A stretch of 9,349 nt of DNA. Origin: Candidatus Stercoripulliclostridium pullicola (GTDB taxonomy: Bacteria > Bacillota > Clostridia > Christensenellales > DTU072). Below, piece after piece: positions 1 to 5,442 of the stretch; positions within the stretch are counted from its first letter, which is position 1; each line of letters begins with the position of its first letter. The stretch covers positions 1 to 9,349 of the forward strand of contig JADINF010000096.1 in the NCBI GenBank assembly GCA_017694145.1, in the 5' to 3' direction. The position numbers and the translations under genes were made by a program. A model generated the notes under the pieces. The model worked only from the letters and a program-made list of their open reading frames with translations. It was not told where the DNA came from and searched no databases.

Positions 1-26
1 GTTTTCTTATATAATTCACGCAAACG

Positions 27-54
27 AAGCGTTCCCCGAAGGGGACGCTTTTTT
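27..54 (+). terminator. Rho-independent terminator for a plus-strand gene left of the window
   Basis: The plus strand shows an arm AAGCGT, one bulged T, then CCCC, a GAA loop, GGGG and the matching arm ACGCTT, running directly into a T tract (six T in all, counting the last two of the arm). This is a textbook intrinsic terminator for transcription moving left to right. Read on the minus strand, the hairpin is followed by CGTTTGCG, a poor U tract, so it would be at best a weak terminator for the minus-strand operon. The gene it serves lies outside the window. In Bacillus subtilis the convergent neighbour of spoVM is rpmB (ribosomal protein L28), which makes rpmB the natural guess, but none of it is visible here. 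Confidence 0.85.
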
Positions 55-68
55 ACGACGTCGCCGGG

Positions 69-152
69 CTATTTATCTCCCGGACACAATTTTTTGATCA
101 AACGCACTATGGGTTTCAATACAGTGGGGCAACTGATACAGATTATTCTCAT
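69..152 (-). CDS. spoVM: SpoVM-like small sporulation peptide (27 aa)
   Basis: This 27-codon gene begins MRIICISCPTVLKPIVR and ends with a short basic tail closing in GDK before TAG. SpoVM is a tiny amphipathic helix of about 26 residues that recognises the convex forespore membrane and anchors SpoIVA, starting spore coat assembly. An ungapped comparison with B. subtilis SpoVM (from memory) matches Met1, Ile6, Pro9, Leu12, Ile15, Val16 and Arg17, with Arg for Lys at position 2. Pro9 is the residue known to matter for curvature sensing. A GGAG Shine-Dalgarno lies 5 bases before the ATG, and the only nearby alternative ATG (155-157) hits a stop after two codons. Position supports the call: in B. 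subtilis spoVM closes this operon after rpe and thiN. The gene starts 43 bases after the rpe stop. Cys5, Cys8 and Cys23 are unusual for the family. It could instead be an unrelated small peptide. Confidence 0.72.
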   Translation of the reverse strand: MRIICISCPTVLKPIVRLIKKLCPGDK

Positions 153-157
153 TTCAT

Positions 158-161
158 CTCC
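158..161 (-). promoter_or_regulatory. Ribosome binding site of the spoVM-like gene
   Basis: GGAG on the minus strand, 5 bases upstream of the ATG at 150-152. It is the main non-homology evidence that this very short frame is translated, and it selects this ATG over the one at 155-157. Confidence 0.7.
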
Positions 162-195
162 GTTACACCAGTATATGTACCCTTCTTAAAAAAGG

Positions 196-852
196 TTACC
201 GCTCTCCGCGCAGTACGCGCACGGTGCGCGCGGGATCGTCCGACTTATAGACTGCGGAGCCCGCCACTATCATTCTTACGCCCGCTTCCCTCACGATCGC
301 GGCGTTGCTTTCGCCTACGCCGCCGTCGATCTCTATGATGACGTCCAAAGCGTTCTCTTTAATATATTTCACGGCGGCGCGCACCGTGTCGAGCGTTTCG
401 GGAATAAATTTCTGACCGCCGAGCCCTGCGTAAACGCTCATTACGAGAAGCACGTCGCACTTAACGAGAAGATGCTTGTACTCGTCGAAAGAAACGTTCG
501 GGTTTATTACTATTCCCGCTTTCGCGCCCAGGGCGCGTATCTCGTCGAGCGTTTCCGCGGGGCGCTTGCTCGCGTCGGGGTGGAAGGTCACTATATCCGC
601 TCCGCACCTGACGAATTCCGCGACGTACCTTTCGGGTTCGGTTATCATAAGGTGCACGTCGAGCGGAAGAGGAGAGATCTTCTTGATAGCCGCTATCATC
701 GGCATTCCGAAGGTAAGATTTTTGACGTACACTCCGTCCATTACGTCGCAATGCACGTAGTCCGCGCCCCAATCTCCGAGCGCGCGCACGCTCTTTTCCA
801 TATTGGCGAAATCGCCCGCGAGTATCGACGGCGAAACGATGATATCATTCAT
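196..852 (-). CDS. rpe: Ribulose-phosphate 3-epimerase family protein
   Basis: This 218-residue TIM-barrel protein has the usual length for Rpe, which interconverts ribulose 5-phosphate and xylulose 5-phosphate in the cytoplasmic pentose phosphate pathway. It opens with SPSILAGDF (8-16). The expected metal ligands are His34 and Asp36 (in HCDVMDG), His67 (in DVHLM) and Asp176 (in EIDGGVG), the two Asp also being the catalytic acid/base pair. The phosphate-binding end reads VAGSAVYK (196-203). Several loops differ from typical Rpe: HCDVMDG for HVDVMDG, YVKN for FVPN, INPNVS for the usual NPATP-like loop, and VYAGLGGQ (140-147) for VNPGFGGQ, so the exact substrate is slightly less certain than the fold. 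The ATG at 850-852 was chosen because AGGAGG lies 7 bases upstream and homology begins there; a longer in-frame extension to 936 is only overlap with rsgA. The start overlaps the end of rsgA by 8 bases. Confidence 0.9.
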   Translation of the reverse strand: MNDIIVSPSILAGDFANMEKSVRALGDWGADYVHCDVMDGVYVKNLTFGMPMIAAIKKISPLPLDVHLMITEPERYVAEFVRCGADIVTFHPDASKRPAETLDEIRALGAKAGIVINPNVSFDEYKHLLVKCDVLLVMSVYAGLGGQKFIPETLDTVRAAVKYIKENALDVIIEIDGGVGESNAAIVREAGVRMIVAGSAVYKSDDPARTVRVLRGER

Positions 853-1714
853 AGAGCTTCCTCCTGTTTTCTTTGAGTTCTCCGTAAATTTCAAGATAAC
901 GCATATAACGCCCTTTGTCAAGAGTCCCCTCAGCAACGGCGCGCTTCACCGCGCAATCCGGCTCCTCCGTGTGGGTGCAACCGCGGTACTTACATTCGTC
1001 CTGATATGCGATGAAATCTTCGTAATAATAGGTCAATTCTTCCGGTTTCAGATCGACCAGCGTAAGCATGCTGAACCCGCACGTATCCATAATGTCGCCG
1101 CCGAGCGCTTCGTAGATCTCCACGTGGCGGGTGGTGTTCTTGCCGCGCTTTACCTTCCTCGACAATCCGTCGGTTTTGAGATTCAGGTCGAGCAGCGCGT
1201 TGAGGAGCGAAGTCTTGCCTACGGCGCTCTGCCCGGCAAGGCAGACGGTCTTGCCTTCGACGAATTCTTTAAGCTTTTCGAAACCTCTTTTTTCCTCCGC
1301 GGATACTTCTATACAGTCCATGAAGGCGCGGTAAGGTTCGAGCACTTTGTCCGTTTCGCCTTCCTCGGCAAGCTCGCATTTGTTGTAAAGAATGACCGGC
1401 TTGATACCTTCCACGTAGCAATTCACTATTATCTTGTCTACGAGAAGCATGTCGGGTTCGGGCTCTTTGGCTATCACTATGAGCGCCGCGTCCACGTTCG
1501 CCACGTAAGGGCGCACGAGCGAATTCCTGCGCGGCTTGACCGAGTCTATCACCGCTTCGCCCCGCTCGAATATCACCGCGACTTTGTCGCCTACGTATAT
1601 GTCGCCGTCGCGGCGCAGTTTGCCGCGAGCGTACGCTACATAAGCCTTGTTACCGCATTTGACGGTGTATCTTCCCGCTACCACCGAAGTGACGGTACCG
1701 TCCACTCCTCTCAT
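845..1714 (-). CDS. rsgA: Ribosome small subunit-dependent GTPase A
   Basis: RsgA (CpgA/YloQ in Bacillus) is a circularly permuted GTPase that docks on late 30S precursors and checks the decoding centre. The 289-residue protein shows the family layout: an OB-fold at about 1-65, then the GTPase motifs in permuted order, G4 NKCE (111-114), G1 GQSAVGKT (161-168), the GKNTTRH switch (191-197) and G3 DTCG (210-213). A C-terminal zinc site follows with Cys241, Cys246, His248 and Cys254. Two motif positions are off-consensus: Glu114 where the guanine-reading Asp is usual, and Cys212 where Pro is usual. The ATG directly follows the rlmN stop (TAAATG, no spacing), and a GAGGAA Shine-Dalgarno lies within the rlmN end. 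In many Firmicutes prpC and prkC separate rlmN from rsgA; here they do not. Confidence 0.96.
   Translation of the reverse strand: MRGVDGTVTSVVAGRYTVKCGNKAYVAYARGKLRRDGDIYVGDKVAVIFERGEAVIDSVKPRRNSLVRPYVANVDAALIVIAKEPEPDMLLVDKIIVNCYVEGIKPVILYNKCELAEEGETDKVLEPYRAFMDCIEVSAEEKRGFEKLKEFVEGKTVCLAGQSAVGKTSLLNALLDLNLKTDGLSRKVKRGKNTTRHVEIYEALGGDIMDTCGFSMLTLVDLKPEELTYYYEDFIAYQDECKYRGCTHTEEPDCAVKRAVAEGTLDKGRYMRYLEIYGELKENRRKLYE
860..865 (-). promoter_or_regulatory. Ribosome binding site deciding the rpe start
   Basis: A perfect AGGAGG on the minus strand, 7 bases before the ATG at 850-852 and inside the last codons of rsgA. It fixes the rpe start at residue Met-Asn-Asp and argues against the longer in-frame version. 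Confidence 0.85.
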
Positions 1715-2794
1715 TTATTCTTCCTCCCCGCAGGTCGCGTTCTTTGCGGCCGTAGCGTCTTTCTCTTTGAGATATTTAACTCTTAATTGTCCGCAGGCGC
1801 CGCCTATATCGTTACCCATGCTGCGCCGCAAAGTGACGGATATGCCGCGCTTTTCGAGTATCTTCATGAATTCGCCTATCTCTCCCGACGCTATACCGCG
1901 CATCCCGCGCTCCCTGACGTAATTGAGATTGATGAGATTTACGTGGCAATTTATCCCTTTGACGAGCTCGGCGAGCTCCTCCGCGCTCTTTGCGTCGGCG
2001 TTCTTACCCTCCGCCAAAGCGTATTCGAATATTATCCTGCGCCCCGTTCTGGCAAAATAATATCCCACCGCTTCGAGTACGCTCGCGATATTGTATTTTC
2101 GGTTCACGGGAAGAAGCGCGGAACGCTTCTCGTCCGTCGCCGCGTGAAGCGATACCGTAAGCGTCACGTGTAACCCGCTGTCGGCAAGCGCTCTGATCTT
2201 GTCCGGAAGCCCGCAGGTGGAAAGAGATATGTTCCTCAAACTTATGTTTATCCCGCGTTCGTCGGATACGAGCCGCAGAAACTTCGTTACGTTGTCGTAG
2301 TTGTCGAGCGGCTCTCCCGATCCCATAAGCACCACGTTGGTTATCGCGCGCTTATCGGGCGTACCGCCGTGCAGACGGTTGACGGCAAGCACTTCCGCGA
2401 GTATTTCTCCCGCCGTAAGGTTCCTCACGAGCCCGTTCAATCCGCTCGCGCAGAACACGCATCCCATACGGCAACCCACCTGCGTGGATACGCAGAGAGT
2501 ATCACCGTAATTGTGCGGCATATATACGCCCTCTATCACGTTACCGTCGCGGAGGGCGAAAAGATATTTTTCGGCGCCGTCCTTGCCGCGGTAAGTTTCC
2601 ACTATCTCGAGCGCCGTGGCGAAATACTCCTTACGGAGCGCTTCCGTAAATTTCTTAGGAAGGTTCGTGGCTTCGTCGAACTCCTTGTGCCGCATGGCGA
2701 GCGAATACAGCTGCTCGGCGCGGAAAGCGGGCTCTCCGTACCTTGCGGCAAGCTCTTTCATCTCGATGAAGCTCAGGTCCTGCAGAAGTTTCAT
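1715..2794 (-). CDS. rlmN: Dual-specificity 23S rRNA/tRNA (adenine-C2) methyltransferase RlmN
   Basis: RlmN is a radical-SAM enzyme that methylates C2 of A2503 in 23S rRNA and A37 in some tRNAs. The 359-residue protein carries the CxxxCxxC iron-sulphur motif (Cys108, Cys112, Cys115) inside VGCRMGCVFCASG, the upstream conserved Cys101, a GSGEPLDNY SAM-binding segment (158-166), and Cys334 in GGACGQL, which corresponds to the methyl-carrying cysteine. The N-terminal helical region (about 1-90) is the RNA-recognition domain. The tail after about residue 345 is a short charged extension. The start is the ATG at 2792-2794: its ATGA overlaps the rsmB stop by 4 bases, a GGAGAAAGG sequence lies just upstream, and homology begins at MKLLQDLS. 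A longer in-frame extension to 2959 is only overlap with rsmB. The Cfr antibiotic-resistance enzyme is a relative, but the operon position and length favour RlmN. Confidence 0.97.
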   Translation of the reverse strand: MKLLQDLSFIEMKELAARYGEPAFRAEQLYSLAMRHKEFDEATNLPKKFTEALRKEYFATALEIVETYRGKDGAEKYLFALRDGNVIEGVYMPHNYGDTLCVSTQVGCRMGCVFCASGLNGLVRNLTAGEILAEVLAVNRLHGGTPDKRAITNVVLMGSGEPLDNYDNVTKFLRLVSDERGINISLRNISLSTCGLPDKIRALADSGLHVTLTVSLHAATDEKRSALLPVNRKYNIASVLEAVGYYFARTGRRIIFEYALAEGKNADAKSAEELAELVKGINCHVNLINLNYVRERGMRGIASGEIGEFMKILEKRGISVTLRRSMGNDIGGACGQLRVKYLKEKDATAAKNATCGEEE

Positions 2795-4023
2795 GCCTTT
2801 CTCCTCATTCGCGCGATAAAGAAACCGTCCATTCTGTCGTCGGGCAATATCGTGCGTATACCTTCGGCAACAATTCCGTATCCTTCGATACAGAATTCGC
2901 CATTTCCTTTCAAAAACTTTTCTATCCGATCTCCGTTCTCGCACGCGGTGAGCGTGCACGTGGAATATACGAGCAGTCCGCCGGGCTTCACGTAACGCGC
3001 GGCAACGGAGATCAGCGCGCTCTGTATCTTCGTCAGCGCCTCGATGTCCTCGCTTTTACGGTTCAGCGCGATATCCGGTCTCGACGATATAACTCCGAGT
3101 CCCGAACAGGGAACGTCGGTTAGCACGCAGTCGAAAGCGGAATCGAATTCCTCGCGGTAGACCGTACCGTCGTTTGTGAGCGTCTTTATATTCACTCCCA
3201 CGCGCTTCGCGTAAGCCCCGATAAGCTCCGTTCTGTGCGGGTGGATGTCGCATGCGGTAACTTCCGCTCCGCGCTCCGCCGCGAATACCGCTTTCCCGCC
3301 CGGCGCCGCGCATAGGTCGAGGAACCTCTTGCCGCTCAAATCGCCGAAAGCTTCGACCGCCGCCATGGACGACGGGGACTGATAGACCGCTTTACCCTCC
3401 GCTATAAGCGCGCTTATAGCGGGCGTAACGTCTACGTAATAGCCGCCCGTTTCGCTACGCTCGGCATTAGCGCCCTTTTCGTCGAACTCGCCATCCGAGC
3501 ATTTCGACGTAAGCCTTATATGCTTTCTTTTCTCCGCGCGCGGCTTCAACACGTTCACCGCGTCGTAGCCTTCCTTTTCTATCCTTTTTACGAGCCACAG
3601 CGGCGCGTTGGCGGCTATCTCCAGCCCTTCGTCGCTGTCCTCGGAAGGCATTTTTTCGGGTTTGCCCGCGGCAACCTTTTTAAGCACCGCGTTGACGAAG
3701 CCTTTTATATCGCTTCCGCCTATACGCGCGGCGAGCTCCACGCTCGAATCCACCACCGCATACGGCGCCGCGCCCATGTGACGCAAAGCGTATATCGCCT
3801 GAAAAAGCAACGCGCGGAATTTGGGCTTCGGCATACGTACGACGAGACTTTTCAATACGTACACGCATTCGTAGTAGTTTTCGAGCGTACCGTATACGAG
3901 TTTGACGACCGTGTTTTTGTCGCCGTCGTCCTTCAACGAATTCAATTCTATATTGAGATACGCGCCCGCGCGCAATACCTTATCGAGAATATAGTAACTT
4001 TTCCCGAGCGTAGTAGCGTCCAT
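2791..4023 (-). CDS. rsmB: 16S rRNA (cytosine-967-C5)-methyltransferase RsmB
   Basis: RsmB (Sun/Fmu) methylates C5 of C967 (E. coli numbering) in 16S rRNA, using S-adenosylmethionine. The 410-residue protein has an N-terminal NusB-like helical RNA-binding domain (about 1-120), a variable linker, and a C-terminal Rossmann methyltransferase domain. Visible motifs are the SAM-binding LDLCAAPGGK (235-244), DVPCSGLG (303-310, with Cys306), and YSTCT (353-357), whose Cys356 is the expected covalent nucleophile; Cys306 would help release the product. The end DRMDGFFIARMRR is typical of the NOL1/NOP2/Sun family. The ATG shares one base with the fmt stop (TAATG), and I see no strong Shine-Dalgarno, so translation is probably coupled to fmt. 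The stop overlaps rlmN by 4 bases. Confidence 0.96.
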   Translation of the reverse strand: MDATTLGKSYYILDKVLRAGAYLNIELNSLKDDGDKNTVVKLVYGTLENYYECVYVLKSLVVRMPKPKFRALLFQAIYALRHMGAAPYAVVDSSVELAARIGGSDIKGFVNAVLKKVAAGKPEKMPSEDSDEGLEIAANAPLWLVKRIEKEGYDAVNVLKPRAEKRKHIRLTSKCSDGEFDEKGANAERSETGGYYVDVTPAISALIAEGKAVYQSPSSMAAVEAFGDLSGKRFLDLCAAPGGKAVFAAERGAEVTACDIHPHRTELIGAYAKRVGVNIKTLTNDGTVYREEFDSAFDCVLTDVPCSGLGVISSRPDIALNRKSEDIEALTKIQSALISVAARYVKPGGLLVYSTCTLTACENGDRIEKFLKGNGEFCIEGYGIVAEGIRTILPDDRMDGFFIARMRRKA

Positions 4024-4952
4024 TATCCGAGCACCGTGCCTGCGGGAAGTTTTTTACCGAGCAGATAATCTCTTGCGCTCATCGCCTTACCGCCCTCGCC
4101 CTGCACTCTCAGGAATACGACGGCGCTCCCGCCGCCGCAACGCACGGTTATACCGTGTTTGTCCGCTTCGAGCACTTCTCCGCATTCTCCGTCTGCGAAT
4201 TCCTTATCGGAAACCGCCGCTTCGAGCACTTTGAGCCTTCCGTTCGGGGTATCGCAGTACGTTCCGGGAAAACCGTAGAAGGCGCGCACCCTGCGCGTAA
4301 GTTCCGTAGCGGTAAGCTTGAAATCCATTTTACCGTCCTCTTTGACGAACTTCCTGCAATAGCTTGCGCGCGAATTATCCTGCGGAGTATAGGTTGCGGT
4401 ACCTTTTTCTATGGAGTCGAGCGCTTCCACCGCCGCGGAAGCGGAAAGCTCGGCAAGGATAGCGAAACACTCCTCGGAATTCTCCGTGCCGTTCAAGCGC
4501 ATACTGCGCTGAAGTATGATATCCCCGGTGTCCATTTCGAATTCGGTACGCATTATCGTAGTGCCTATCACTTCGTCGCCGTTCAGAATGGCGCTCTGTA
4601 TCGGCGCCGCTCCGCGGTATGCGGGAAGAAGCGACGCATGCGTATTGATGACTCCGTGCGGGCACAGCGCGAGCACCTCTCGCGAAAGCAATTGCCCGTA
4701 AGAGGAAGTAAGCATTATATCCGCGTTAAGCGGGCGCAACGCTTCGAGTTCGTTATTTATTTTTTCGAATTGGAAAAGCGTCAATCCCTCGGCGAGCGCA
4801 TAACTTTTCACGGGTGAAAATACCGTTTTTCCGTTGCGCGCGTTCACTTTGTCGGGTTGCGCGACTGCGGCGACCACTTCGTGCGCGCTTGCGCGCACCG
4901 CTTTCAGTACCGTAAGAGAAAATTCGCCGCTTCCGAGAAATATCACTTTCAT
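4023..4952 (-). CDS. fmt: Methionyl-tRNA formyltransferase
   Basis: Fmt transfers a formyl group from 10-formyltetrahydrofolate to Met-tRNA(fMet), making the initiator for bacterial translation. At 309 residues the length is normal. The N-terminal formyltransferase domain (about 1-190) contains NTHASLLPAYRGAAPIQ (103-119) with the SLLP folate-binding signature at 107-110, and the catalytic triad is expected at Asn103, His105 and Asp141 (in MDTGDI). The C-terminal OB-like tRNA-binding domain (about 205-309) ends with the QGEGGKAM segment. The opening GSGEFSLTVL stands in for the more common GTPEFAVP form. The ATG overlaps the def stop (ATGA, 4 bases) and AGGGGTAAG provides a Shine-Dalgarno. 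The pairing with def is the classical one: Fmt adds the formyl group that Def removes. Confidence 0.97.
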   Translation of the reverse strand: MKVIFLGSGEFSLTVLKAVRASAHEVVAAVAQPDKVNARNGKTVFSPVKSYALAEGLTLFQFEKINNELEALRPLNADIMLTSSYGQLLSREVLALCPHGVINTHASLLPAYRGAAPIQSAILNGDEVIGTTIMRTEFEMDTGDIILQRSMRLNGTENSEECFAILAELSASAAVEALDSIEKGTATYTPQDNSRASYCRKFVKEDGKMDFKLTATELTRRVRAFYGFPGTYCDTPNGRLKVLEAAVSDKEFADGECGEVLEADKHGITVRCGGGSAVVFLRVQGEGGKAMSARDYLLGKKLPAGTVLG

Positions 4953-5407
4953 TTTTTCTTACCCCTGTACGCTTTGTCTATGAAAAGTATACCGTCGAGA
5001 TGATCGCATTCGTGACATATCACGCGCGCTTTCCAGCCTTCGGCGCGCTCGGTGTGCTTGCCGCCGTTCCTGTCGAAATAGCTTACCGTAAGCGACATCG
5101 GGCGTTTGACCTGACAATTTTTCGAGGAATCGACGGAGAGGCAACCTTCCGCGCCTATCTGCTCGCCTTCGGCGTCGCTTATGACGGGATTTATCATTTC
5201 GGTAAGAGCGCCCTCTTCGGGCTCGATGACTATCACGCGGCGGGAAATGCCTACCTGCGGTCCCGCAAGACCCACGCCGTTGGCTTTACGCATCGTCTCC
5301 GCCATATCGTCGAGAAGAATGTGCAACCTCTCGTCGAACGAGGTAACCTCGCGCGCTATTCTTCTCAATATCGGTTCGCCTTCCTGAAAAATGTTCCTTA
5401 ATGCCAT
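4949..5407 (-). CDS. def: Peptide deformylase
   Basis: Def is a metalloenzyme that removes the formyl group from the N-terminal methionine of new proteins as they leave the ribosome. The 152-residue protein shows the three signature motifs in order: GVGLAGPQ (44-51), EGCLS (87-91, metal ligand Cys89) and HECDH (132-136, ligands His132 and His136, with the catalytic Glu133). Def proteins of this motif pattern usually bind Fe2+, but the metal cannot be read from sequence. The C-terminus is a short lysine-rich tail ending KKK. The start ATG is preceded by an AGGTGAAAGG-type Shine-Dalgarno. The gene begins 35 bases after priA, the largest gap inside the central run, and its stop overlaps fmt. Confidence 0.97.
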   Translation of the reverse strand: MALRNIFQEGEPILRRIAREVTSFDERLHILLDDMAETMRKANGVGLAGPQVGISRRVIVIEPEEGALTEMINPVISDAEGEQIGAEGCLSVDSSKNCQVKRPMSLTVSYFDRNGGKHTERAEGWKARVICHECDHLDGILFIDKAYRGKKK

Positions 5408-5442
5408 ATCCTTTCACCTCTCGATTTACGCTTTCGTGTTTA

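Noticed and set aside
1..26. End of a plus-strand gene such as rpmB inside the window
   Set aside because: A TAA occurs at 12-14 in one frame, but too little coding sequence is visible to recognise any protein.
64..83. CCGGG / CCCGG inverted repeat around the end of the spoVM-like gene as a second terminator
   Set aside because: The stem is only 5 bp with a 10-base loop, and the T run on the plus strand begins 6 bases after the stem; on the minus strand no T run follows.
153..180. CATATACT on the minus strand before the spoVM-like gene as a sigma-E promoter
   Set aside because: The -10-like part is suggestive, but 14-15 bases upstream the sequence is GGTAACC, which does not match the sigma-E -35 element, so the promoter cannot be supported.
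853..936. A longer N-terminus for rpe
   Set aside because: The 28 extra codons overlap rsgA, lack homology to the epimerase family, and the perfect AGGAGG before the ATG at 850-852 supports the shorter form.
803..1786. A 327-codon open frame on the plus strand opposite rsgA
   Set aside because: It lies wholly antisense to rsgA, the rpe start and the rlmN end, all with strong motifs. Its product is rich in Arg, His, Phe, Tyr and Val with no recognisable domain, the typical result of reading GC-rich codons backward.
2795..2959. A longer N-terminus for rlmN
   Set aside because: The 55 extra codons are basic and unlike RlmN, they overlap rsmB, and the ATGA stop-start overlap at 2791-2794 with its ribosome binding site explains the start.
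4155..4817. A 220-codon plus-strand open frame opposite fmt
   Set aside because: It is antisense to an intact fmt, has low-complexity basic and aromatic composition and no domain. The same applies to the frames at 2369-2995, 3520-4068, 5830-6588 and 6679-7155.
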